Assembly (NCBI RefSeq): GCF_008831285.2
Contig: NC_045141.1
Coordinates: 18,536,848-18,596,847, forward strand
Source: Nymphaea colorata
Lineage: Eukaryota > Streptophyta > Magnoliopsida > Nymphaeales > Nymphaeaceae
DNA length: 60,000 bases
Reading direction: 5' to 3'
The notes under the pieces were generated by a model that was not told where the DNA came from, ran no database searches, and was given only the letters and a program-made list of their open reading frames with translations. Within the stretch, counting starts at the first letter, position 1. Every line of letters begins with the position of its first letter. Both the position numbers and the translations under genes were made by a program. This document shows positions 26,801-38,800 of the stretch, piece after piece.

Positions 26801-28240
26801 AGAAAATGCACATGTCATGACCCACGGCTGCTTAATTGCATGTGTTTTCTGGCTTGTTAGAGCATTCCATACAATCAATCTTCCATCCTGAGATGCACTG
26901 ACAATGCGGTTCTTCTCCAAACTCCAGTCCAGTGAATAAACCTAACGAATTTGGTAGAAAAAAGCCAAATCACTTTTCTTGCAGAGTGAACAATGTAATC
27001 ATCAAGGGAAGCTCATAAGCTTAATAACTTCGTCATGCAAAAGTAGTCCAACATAACCAACGTCCAACGCTACTGGTGATCCCAGATCCAGTATCGAGGC
27101 CACTGAATAGGTTCCACAGACCTAGGTAATTTTGGGCAAGTGTCACTAGCTATACAGATCACCATCACTGGAAGAGAAGTGGCAGATGGTTGGACGCTTG
27201 ATTCTCAATAGTTTCAGCAATATGTGACAACCCAACAGGAGCTGTGAGGCTGAATGATTTTCTGGCTAGGCTCTAGAAAGTTGGTGAAGCATAAGAGAAC
27301 CAAGGGCACGAAGAAGGGGTTTGGTTCGTCATCCTTGAGCTTCAACATCAGTGAAGAAACAATGTGCTCTATTCCTCGTGGGCCGCAGCTCCGGTCAGAC
27401 CACACAACCTTTTCTTCTGCATTATCCGCGGTCTCCGTATTCACACATACACAGACCTGCACGTTAGTGAAAAGTAGAGCTGTGACAGAACAAGTCCTTA
27501 GGCATTAGGCAAATAGAGCCTATTAGTGTTATTTATCGGCTTCAAGGTGTCGATTGTAGAGTGGCTCTCTGTACTTCATGGCGTCTAGGCAACTACTTTC
27601 GCATTGGCTTGTGATACTCCTTTTCCATTATCTTAAATAGTATCATCTGGAACTTGCGACATTCGACCATGTTTGTCGCAAACAAGGATTACAGGCTGGT
27701 TTTTATTTGCTTGATCTACCGCGAACGACTGATCTAAAGAAAACCCAGTTTGATTTTGTGAAAGAGAAAAACAGTAGCTCAAGCAGCAAGAAGAGTAGGC
27801 ACCTTGCCTATCCCTACTAAGTAAGAGCTACTGGTTTCGTAATAACTTTTAAGATTGATACAATTGATGGCATTCAATAAGTGTCTACGAGCAAGCAGCC
27901 GGAATATACAAGAGAGAGAGACTTGCCTTCCCTGTGTGACCTTGTAAGGTCCTGCTGCAGACCAGATCCGTCGGACCAAACACGATTGGTGTCCTTCCTT
28001 GCGCTCTTGCATGTCCGGCAACTTTCCAAGAAAACGGAGAGAGAGAGAGAGAGAGATAAAAAAACATTAATACCTACTGCAGAGTCCTAAGAACATCGAG
28101 AAGAAAAAGGAATAAGAGGGAAAGAGCTTACTGTCCGTGTCCAAGAGAAGTTGACGCTTCTGCTTCAATCGATCCCGGAGGCTGTTGACGGCCGCCGTTG
28201 CAGCAAGATGCCTTTCCTTCAGCTCCGTGACCGACGTCAT
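23820..28240 (-). CDS. AGB1: Heterotrimeric G-protein beta subunit
   Basis: A 376-aa protein from complement(join(23820..23855,23975..24088,24204..24561,26523..26941,27927..28021,28132..28240)). Phases agree throughout. Residues 1-36 are the N-terminal coiled coil that pairs with G-gamma ([20 protein letters not shown] and onward). The seven-blade propeller follows, with RTLQGHTGK / [108 protein letters not shown] and [20 protein letters not shown]. It ends [11 protein letters not shown], the typical plant C-terminus. The protein acts at the plasma membrane with G-alpha and G-gamma in hormone, defence and growth signalling (established for the family). Intron 2 has a GC donor (see findings). 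Compared with my recollection of Arabidopsis AGB1, blade 2 ([12 protein letters not shown]) is two or three residues shorter. Convergent with the WD40 gene. Confidence 0.96.
24562..26522 (-). other. Intron 3 of AGB1
   Basis: About 2 kb. It carries the 91-bp tandem duplication next to its donor and a 155-codon opposite-strand ORF (25497-25964) with no recognisable similarity. Otherwise AT-rich. Confidence 0.7.
26320..26501. repeat. AGB1: Perfect 91-bp tandem duplication in AGB1 intron 3
   Basis: Copy 1 is 26320-26410 and copy 2 is 26411-26501. I compared them base by base and found no difference, so the duplication is recent or homogenised. In the sense of AGB1 it starts 22 bases inside intron 3, and the copy nearest the exon opens with the donor-like GTGAGT. 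Confidence 0.95.
26942..27926 (-). other. Intron 2 of AGB1 (GC-AG type)
   Basis: A 985-base intron whose donor reads AAG|GCAAGT in sense and whose acceptor reads TTAG|GTT. No other content recognised. Confidence 0.85.
28037..28056. repeat. Short (GA)n tract in AGB1 intron 1
   Basis: Ten GA units, CT in the sense of AGB1, lying 15-35 bases upstream of the intron 1 acceptor. It probably serves as part of the polypyrimidine tract. Confidence 0.85.
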
Positions 28241-31200
28241 TAATCCCTCTCTTCTCTTCCCTTTCTATTCGCTTCTCTGCCCAGCTCCTTCCGGCCCTTT
28301 TGCTTCCGTCCTTCCCCCGTGATGGGCGTCGCCCCTCCTCCTCCCGACTCCCCACCTTCCCCCACTCTTCAAACGCGGGAGGATTCAGGTGACAATCGAT
28401 ACGTCCAAGTCAACCTTCCTACATCCCATCAGTACTCATCTTTCCCTCACACACACGCCTAGAGAAAACTGAACAATGTAGGATCAGTCTGACCCGATTG
28501 TTAGCTGGATCAACGTCTTCTTCTCTTAAAATATAGGGACGACGTCGGAAGTTGTATAGTTTACCAGCAAACTCGCTTCCCCTTTTCTAAATTTGACTTC
28601 TCCCTTCTGTTCACATTAGCTTCCCGTTTCACACGTCTTCCAATTTCGTCATTTACGTCATCCATTTTAAGGCATTCATTTCCTGTCTTTCGTTATTGAT
28701 ATCATCTTTTTAGATCACGTTTCTTTTGAATTCTTCACTTTTGTTATATGTCTATTTATAAGGGTGTAATATAATTGGTTGGTACGATTGACTAGTAAAA
28801 GTTTGATCGTCAGTTTAATTTTTGTGGGCGCTATTCATTCTACAAACTTTTGTGGGCGCTATTCATTTGAACTGCAAACAATTGATGCACGACGCTTAAA
28901 CGTACATCGACCTCTTTCGATTTTGTATACCCACATTTTATTTCTTGTTTCTTTGAATTTATCACCCATGACAATATGTTTCAAGACATTTGCTCCCTCA
29001 CTTTTGCATAAACTTCTAATGCCATATGTTTTAGCATTTTCTATAGGGTATTCATAATCCACGCAGCCTGAATTACTGAAGCGGCCGGTTTATTTAATTG
29101 GCAGCCTGACCAATTCGATTAAGTTCCGGCTTGATAATGTCGATCCATAGGCACGTCTGTTTTTATGGATGTAATTTTATCACCACAGATGAGATTAACA
29201 TCTCAAATTGAACTTTTTGCAAGTTGCCAATCTTTGCGAAGACCAACCGACCCACTAAGATGTTCTGAGAAAATTAAAGGAGCAAACTGTGTGGCACTGC
29301 ATGAGTCTAGCTCGAGCTTTTGCACCAAGGCAGTGCCCTTTACAAGAGAACTTGCGTCTTGGAAATGTGCTTGCAATCTTGAGAATTTAATCTCAACTCT
29401 CAAGAGATCCTATAAAAGAATAGGTACATTGATAAAACCCCCAACATGTATTTTTCTTGAGAAGTTCTGCAAATCAACCTTTGTTCCAAGTTTCCCAACT
29501 CTCTCCTAGCATCACCTAATATAAAACCGATATTTGCCAAGGTGAAATTTCATGTGCTGTTACATGTAAGTTTTGCCTTCAAATCTAAGACTTGTTTCAA
29601 TAAGACAACCGTTCTGCAATAAAATTACAGAGAATTTTTATGTTACCAAGTTTACTTTGAAACCCGGTGGGGCTCCTTATCTTTGTTTTTCTTGTTTTAA
29701 AGGATAAACTATCGAATCATACTAGATCCACCTTCCTCAACTTAGCACTCTAACCATCGATTGAGAGTTTTTTAAGTCGTTTTTCCAAAAACGAAAACTT
29801 GTAGCTTGAGATTTTCCAATATAAGCTGTGGCTTTGTCAAGCTGCAAAGATGAGGCAAGCTTAGAGCACAGTTTTAAACCTTGGTCACTCCAGTTACAAC
29901 CCAGACTATCACTTCAGACCTGCTAGTTTCTCAACCATAGCAAAACCCAATTCAGTCTATCAGCAATATCTTGTGTTGTTGGGACCTGAACCTCAACCAG
30001 AACCAATCGTATCAGCTAGAAGTTAGTTTGCTGCTAGATGTAATCCTTGTTCAGCAGAATCAGACATCCATCATCTGTTGTTTTTATCTCAGTTCAACAT
30101 ACAATTAACTGCTTGTTCATTCTCTTCCATCTTAAGCAGATGTAATGAACAAAACCGACACATCCTGCATATTTGCTGCAATGCATGTCCTTTCACTTTT
30201 GAAACAAGCAAAGAAGGGACTGTGAATCTGTGATGCTTAGTGCAAACACTTACGTTTCTCCTCAAGACCTTACTAAGCGCATCAGATTATTTGAAGTGAT
30301 GTGAGTCTTTTATCATTGTTAACTGGTGCTTGTCATTAGGCATTCAAAATTCAACTTATCATTTGTTTGCAGCTCAACAACTGTTTGTGCGAGTTAATCC
30401 CTTGATTGTACATGGTATAAGGGATGGGTATGCTTGCCTGAGCCCTGGCCAAACCTGACCTGAGCTGATTTTTGGCCAATTAGTCTGTTTTTTGCTGCAA
30501 GGACATGGCCTGGGTTGCTGGTGAATACTGTCTGCTTAATGTGTAAACTGGCAATCGAGCAAAAACTAGTAGGAAAAGACGTGCTTATTAAAGCTATACG
30601 TGCAATGGTTCAACTGGACCTAATGAAAGGACATGGTTGAACCTTAATATAAGATCTGAATCTGGTAATCCTGAAGTAATGCAAATGCACATCACATTCA
30701 GAACCAATATTAGTAACAGTTCTGATGATAAAATATGAAATGATCAAGACAAATGTTCAAATATTATTGTAATAATCAAAATATATGTGAATCAATCAAA
30801 ATGCTTATTAAAGTTTTAAATCATTAAATAAATCTGAAGATTCTGAACTGATTAGAAGACATATTCAGGTATCATTTTAATGACACAAATCAGCCAAATC
30901 TGATAATAATTCAAATGGATAAATCTGAAGCAATTTGAACACATATTGGAGTTTAATGTGAATACGAGAAATTAACAACCCTTGCTAGTTGGATAAGAAC
31001 AAAGAGTGTCCGCTGACCCATCTCAATGCTTGAGTCGTGTCTTCTACTAAACAAATGTCTTGTTTTGGAGCCAACACCAACTCATTAAATTGCTACAACA
31101 ACCAGAAATCCCCCAAATGGCTTGAGTAGTTGGAAAAGCTAAAGCAGGCTTTTTCCAAATGTTGAGGATCACATTTCCATCAAATGCGTGGTTCCAATAT

Positions 31201-31571
31201 TCACACAAAATGTTTGACAAAAAATCAGTGAAATAACACGTAAGAAACTGATATGCAACTGAGAAGTTGTGTGCTTTACAATGTTGAAACATCATACCAA
31301 AAAAAAAAGAACGGAGAATGGACTGCCATTGAAGCAAGGGATGTGTAACAATTCACAAATAATCTCTAGTAATCCTGCTCCTAATAGAGGTTTCACATTA
31401 AAATTTACAATTTTTCACCTTGCTGCATGCAATGATGCAAACACGGGAATAACTGGTGAAGTAACTTAACGACCACCAAGATGAACACCACAAGGTAAAT
31501 AAAACTAAGGGATCTTAGAAGTAGAAAAAGATTTCTATTATACCTACATCCAAGAGCTGCGTAGGGCCAAA
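28241..31571. other. Intergenic region between AGB1 (5' side) and ALN (3' side)
   Basis: The first few hundred bases hold the GC-rich, pyrimidine-rich AGB1 leader and promoter. The rest is AT-rich with no supported gene. A 114-codon ORF at 29165-29509 has an overlapping opposite-strand ORF and no recognised similarity. Confidence 0.55.
28818..28868. repeat. Short direct repeat, 19-20 bp units
   Basis: TTTTGTGGGCGCTATTCATT occurs twice, 29 bases apart (start to start). Confidence 0.85.
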
Positions 31572-32723
31572 TTATGTTGCAAAAATAGGAACACCACATG
31601 CAGCTGGAGCATGCAAACCATCATTGTAAACTAGATTTCCCCTGACAAAAGTTGCCAACACTTTACCAGAAAGCCTCCTTCCTGCATAAGGTGTAATCTG
31701 CAATAGAACATTGAAGAAATGAGATGCGAATACTGGCACTTCATGGGAAGAAAACCAAGAAAACGAGCACTATTTCTTTATTAGCACAGTATTCACAATT
31801 CAGGACAGTTAAAATGTTGAAAAATATTACAACAGAAGAATCCCTACAAGATTTTTTTTATCAATATCATTCATTACTTAAATAAAAGTGAACCAATACT
31901 CAGGAGAAAAAGGATCTTTCTCCAAATCTATGCAGGAATCCTCGATGAAAGTCGAAAAAAGCAAAGAAAGATACACAATATGCAATATGAAAAATCTACG
32001 TACCTGATGCTTGTGGTAAATAGTAAAATTTTCATCAATCTCAAAGGCTGAATCTGGATCCCATACAACAATATCTGCATCCTTCCCTTTTTCAATAGTT
32101 CCCTAAGTGAAGTTTACTCAAGTCAATTCCAGTCGAAAATGAGTAGAAAAAATAAAAATATTATCAAATCTACTAGTCACCAGATGATGTTCTACATAAT
32201 AAACGCATACTGAAAGCTTGAAAATGATCATTCTTCAAAGGTACTCAATCTGTGTCTCTAAGTCACATGGGTGCAGGTGCAGGCATGGGCGTAAAGAAAT
32301 TTCAAAAGGCTTGGCTGCAGGCGATACACACACACATATATGGGGAAATTTATCACGTACTTCAGTTGAATTACCTCGATCGTAAATATCTTTTGCAACA
32401 TGAGCTACACAGATATGATTTCAATGAAACCTAGGAATAAAAGAAATCAAGTTTGTTGCATGGACAGACCATGGGATTTAAAAAGAAACGGACTGAAGTT
32501 TATCAACTAAAAAAATCCTATTTATGCATTCAAAAGAAGCACCATTTTTTAAGACCCAGTCTTCAAACATGTGGATCGCAACTGTCCGGCTAGTTTTGCA
32601 AAAATATGCATTTACAACTGAGTTGTTCAGCTACTGTGCAACACACTTGACTCTTGAGCACAAACCAATAACCCCCCCCCCCCCCACACCCACAGTCTCT
32701 CTCTGTCACACACACACACACAC

Positions 32724-32806
<83 letters not shown>

Positions 32807-35800
32807 GCTTACTCCCTTTTGAATCATCTATTGGACTCATAGCCTCCTTACCCTCCAACAAAAGAGCAGGCACAGTTTATGTCGGCATGTATATATATGT
32901 GTGTGTGTGTGTCTCACAATTGACACGACACTTGGGACTTAATAAGTGTTTTATCAGGGACCTAAATAAGAAGTGAAGTGCTGAGTTGATATAATTTGAC
33001 GACGTGAAGCGGCGGGGCCAAAGCAATAAAAGTATGTTTTTTTTTCTTGTTTTCATGTTTCTAGGATTACACAAAGGGATTAGCAAATAAAATTGCTAAT
33101 GCCACGACCTGCCCTATGTGTGTGTGTGTGTGTGAAAAAGTAAATGGTATCCATCAAATGGCACCCACCATGCCCATCACCAACACTCACTTGTCCTTCA
33201 TCAAGGGCTATGGATGGAGCTCACAATTTGTAAAAGAAAAAATGACTGGTGAGAGTGGTGACATACATATGCACATAGGCACATTTATATTCATTACCAA
33301 GTACCATGGAGTTCCATTAAAAGCTTGCCATATTTAAGCAGGAAAAGCAGAAGAGAGTACCTTTGATTTTTGACTAGCAAGCTCTGCAGGCCTTTCACTC
33401 CACCATGAGGATAGCTGCTGTAAAGTAATACCATGTTCTTGTCCAAATGACCATGTTACAGGGAGAACAAACTACAGAGATGCCCAATCCGAATGTGAAT
33501 CAGAAGTCAACAGATTTTATTATAAACAAATGTTGATTACATAGATTATACAGTTTACAGTAAGAATCTCCATCGAATTGAAATATAAAACCAACTGAAT
33601 TCCAATTGAACAAAGAAAGGCACTGAAGTCCCCAATCGATTAATCAAAATTATTGGCAACTGAGATCTGTTCTACAAAAACTGAATAACTAATCTTATCT
33701 CCGTTTCTAAATTATTTCACAAGCTTGAAATGCATTATGAAAATCTTCAACATAACTAAGTTCCTCACTCTTCAGATTTTTTATTAGATTCACATAAGTG
33801 ATGTCTCCAGAGGAATAAACCCGAAAGGACAGAAAGATGTATTAGGGCATTCCTTCTACGAAGAACAGAGAATGTAAGCGTAAAGTGGAAGATTGTGGCA
33901 TCTAAAATTCCTAAAAGTTGCGTGATGTGGGCAAAAATTACATGCATTATATACGTTTAAACATACATAAATACATATATATTTATATGTTAATGCAGCA
34001 TCTGCAACAGTCAAGCAGTTCCTTTTTCCAGTTTTGAGATTTTCATTGATAAGCACAAATTTGTTCCTTACAGTTCATATATATATATATATATATATAT
34101 GTAGAGAGAGAGAGAGAGAATCTTAACTTTCTCAAAGCATGTTCGCCTAATGACTCTCTATGGCTCTCTTCATTAAATGCTAAAGAGGAAATGCTTCGCT
34201 GTATACTATATCGTTCTTCCCCCAAGTTCTTTCCCAGCCCACATTTGATATGCAAGTGTGTGTCGATGCACTTAATAGACATATTCACATGCATTTGTCT
34301 AGGTATTCACGCGTATACAGAAAATATACAACCACACTCAATGTCATAACGGAGGCCAACCTTATTAAAAGTTTCTAGCCTAAATTGTGCACGAACTATA
34401 AGCCTGAAAACTAGAAAAGAAAAAGGTTACAAAGATACTCATCTTTACGTATAAGAAAGATCTGAATACCTGCAAAGATGATATTCCACCCCATGATCGT
34501 AAAAAGTCACCCTCATCAAGAAGCTTAAGCTGTGGTACTGTGGGTGAATGGTCAGAACTCAACATATCAATACACCCTTCCTGAGAAAAAATATGCATAA
34601 TGCAATCACTAATGTGATACTTGAAAGTTTTAGTTGACAGAAAACCATCAAGAATAACCTTTAGGGCTTTCCATAATAATTGTTTATTGGCAGCATCACG
34701 TATAGGTGGAGCACATTTGAAGCGAGTATCACCATTCTGGATCTCTTCTGCTGAAAAAGCCAAATAGTGTGGGCAAGTCTCGACACTGATACTGCGACCA
34801 TCATTCTTAGCTTCCTATAATCAATTAGATATATATGAAAAAGAAGACCCAAGTAAGAAGAAGCAACAAAATAGAGGAAGAAACATGCTTGGTTTCTTAG
34901 ACCATTCAAAACCAAAACAGAAATAATTTTGAAACATTGTAGTGACTAAATATTCACTTATCTCAATGGTTCCAAAGCATAGAGAATGTCGCATTATCGA
35001 ATCCTAATATATGTATCAAACACAAGATAGAGCAAAAAAGCAAAAAATGTCATATACCGACCCAAGCATACCAAAGCTAGTTGAGTATTGCAAAAATATA
35101 TGAGTTCTACTGGAGAAGAACCTGAAAAATAAGCTGTTTGAAAGACACACAATCATATAAGGAGCAAAATAGCCTGGAGAAATAAATTACAGAACACTCA
35201 TACAATAGTAAATAAGGATTTTATAACCTAATAATGCATAGGAAAATACATGCAACAAAAGAGAGCCAAAACCCTCACTATCCAAGAAGTAGGGATCTAG
35301 ACAATGGGACTAATGACGTTCCCAATGGCCATATCTGTGTTTCTAAAATGCCCCTAAAAGGAAAATAAATGCAACATAAAGAAAAACAAAGTACAAAAGA
35401 AATGTTAAAGAAATAATTGCAATGAAATATATATAGTCATCATTACATGCACAGAAAGCACATCTGTCTCTCTCCCTCTGTAAATACACACACTGAAAGT
35501 CACAGGAGGCTTTGGGAATGAAATGTAAATGTCAGGCTACAGTAGGAAACATAATAAGTGGGTAGGGGCAAGGCTTCCATGTAAACCCAATTACCACTAA
35601 TACTTATTGAATGTCATACTTCAAAGGTGTTAGACAACTCCAATACGTGTGTGTTTTTATCGCTCTGTTGCAGGTTTGGTGGCCGCCTGCTACCACACAG
35701 CAACACACACATACATACACACAATGTTATCAATCATCCGATATTGAATAAGAAGAGACATGTGCCTACGATGCTCTAACCAAAAAAAGGAAAAGAAAAG

Positions 35801-38800
35801 ACAAAGCTATATCTTAGTTATTTATAAAATGACAAAATTTGGAAAAAGAAAGAGGATTTTTTCTTATTAAAGACATTTCGATCACACACATCTTCCATCT
35901 AACTGTGAGGTTGCTTCACGTGGTTGGCATCACTAAACAAATGACAGACTGTCCATACATATATATATCGTGGACAGACAGACAGAAACATAACCATACG
36001 CAAGGCATCTAGCGTGGGAGTACGCTCCTCAGATAGCAACCCGAATTTTCTTTTAAAAAAAAAATAATCAAAAGAAAAATCGGAGTCGAGGGGGTGTGGG
36101 GGGCGCGCGGGGGCGACTCGGGAGCACCGCAACGGGAGGCTGTCCTCGTCGCCCCGCTGCCCAGTTCAGCCGGCGAAGCTCCGGTGATCCTCAGGCAGCC
36201 GGCGAGGCCCGGACGGCCTCTTTAAAAAAAAAAAAATGCCTCACATGAAGCGGCAAAGTTTTTTCTTTTGCGGCCGATGGCGACTGCCCTGCGGGGCGCC
36301 GCCGGAAATACTGTGGTTTTATGCAAGTTAAGCAGAGGTCTTGATCATCCAACTGTTACGAAGCATGCTCGAGATAAATCTATAAGTAATTTCCTAGCTA
36401 GACATTTGTTCAACATTAATGATATGAGAAAAAATAAATAAAAATATGAAATCCAAGAAATACTTGAGATTTGAGATTGTCAAGGTTACCCCAAAAAATA
36501 ACAGAAACGATTACCTAAAATTGTTAAATTAAATAAACAACATATCTCGAATTACGTGTTCCACTTTGAAAAGAATACACTGCCAATAAAAAAAGGTCAT
36601 CCATGAGTCACCTACGCTACAGCCACATCGTAGCCTCGTAGGTTATGCTCTCCTTTATAGCATTAATCATGGGGTTAAACCTTCACACCTTCAAACTCCG
36701 AAGGACTATTAAACCATTAGTCACATCATGTAACAGATTGTTGTTTCCAACAATGTTGGTCCAGTCATGGGGTGAATGTACAGGAATCAATATGGAATCT
36801 CTTGCTCTCATGAATCTATTCTCTCAGTAATGGTCTTTTCCTTGGACTACCAAAGAATGGAAAGATTAATCTACTTCAATATCTCATTTAAGTCAATTTG
36901 ATTACCACGATCAACGAGCTCCAAGTGGTACTAGGCATTGAAACTTAATGTAAGTTCCATTAGCACTTTCCATTACTCACATAAAAGAATGTTTTATCCT
37001 ATTGATCCCTCATATTTCTTGGTTACACCATGTGCAATTTCCCATTCTCAGCCTCTTATAGACATTGTTTTCCAAGTCACTCAAAATCTAGCCATTGTCA
37101 TACTCAATAGTGTCAGAAAGAATACAGCACAAGAAATTGGCATTTTAGATTTTTCATTGTTGATAAGTACTGCTATTATCATTTGCAACAGGTTGAATAT
37201 GTTTTACTTAACCTTTAGAACTTGACATCTAATAAATTTACCTATGTTTGACATTATCACGGAAAAACATAAGAACACCCAGTTATTACAACACAGTGTG
37301 CTCCAAAATGGCCCTTAGAAAATGGTGCAAAAGTAGCAGCACTAAGTACAGATGTCTTGCTGTGCCTGCCATATGGAATCCTCCTTTACATAACAAGACT
37401 TCATTCCAAAACATTTTTTTTCCTCCTTTATTGCTTCACAGGAGCAGCTTGCTTGGTAAAACAAAATCAAGAAAAAGACAACTTCAAGGAAACACGTTAC
37501 CTTAATTAGATCTAAAGAAATGCTTGCATCTGACAAGTGAACAATATGCAGATGAGCTCCTTCTGAACGTGCACCAGGTTTTGTATCTTCAGCAACTTTT
37601 GAAAGTTCTCCAATGGCAGCTTGTTCCCTAGTTAAACAAGCATTTCAAAGGGAAGAAGATCTCTAAATACTAGAAAATGGGCCTTGTATTGGCCATTCAC
37701 TTTATCTGATTCTCTAGTGCATTTTCGGCTTTTGACAATGTTTAACTTGCTTTCCACAAATTCAACTGTATAGATAGATGAAGATAGCCAAAACTATAGG
37801 ATTCGAAAAAAAGGTATAAGTGGGACTTTATAAAGGTTTTACCATCAATGGTCTTAACTTTCTCGTCTTATAAATCCTATCTAGATATCAAAAAAGGTTG
37901 ATTCTTTCTTGATTCTGACATATTTACACTTTCCACATTCACCTATTCAGACAGACTTTTGAAAAAATGCTTAAAATCACTAGACCAGCCAGTCGGTCGA
38001 TGAATTTTTTGTTGAGCCCTAAATATTTAGATATTCAACATTTGCCTATGCAGTTAGATTTTTGAAGCCTAAAATCACAAGAAACCCGGTTAATTAGCAG
38101 TCAAATCTAAAAACACTACCCATTACAAACATGCATTCTGTTATATCTGAAATTTCAATAATTGGTCATAAAAATCTAACCATGTAGGCGGTCCAAAACC
38201 TAGGAACCAATGCCATAAGAAATAAATTTTATGCAAAATATAATTTTTTATGAGCTAAAAAAGTTTAGACAATAAATTTCAAAATGCTCATAAAATCTGA
38301 TCTATAATAAGAAAAGGAATGTAGAATATATCAGCCCCTAGGTTCTTTGGACATGTAAAACATATCCATATGGTAATATCTGTCAAAAAGCAACTCTACA
38401 GTGTCAGCCGTTAATTCCAGGTGTGGAATACTGAAACATGAGAACAAAAAAGGATGAGAATCCATGATAACCCTTTTAGGCCATCCAGTTTAATTAGATC
38501 AGAGGACTCACTGTTGGCCTGTCAAGAATTGTATGTTTTCAAATGAGGCATCAATTGACAATTTTACTTAAGAAAATAATCTTTTGATGTGACGAACCAT
38601 GAGTCCTCCGATCAAATTGCATTGGATGACTCAGAGTGGTTCCCACTTATCATGCTTTCTGTTCTTATATATCAAACCTCAGAAGATGGATATTATAAGC
38701 CTCTAAAACTTAACAGCTCCAAAATCATTTTAGCCTATAAAATCTTATCTATACACCAAACAACTAGTAGTATGTCGACTTCAAGGTTTCTGATTATGTA

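Noticed and set aside
29165-29509. 114-codon plus ORF with a 66-codon minus ORF over the same bases
   Set aside because: Neither strand gives a recognised family. It could be a decayed gene fragment, but I cannot support that.
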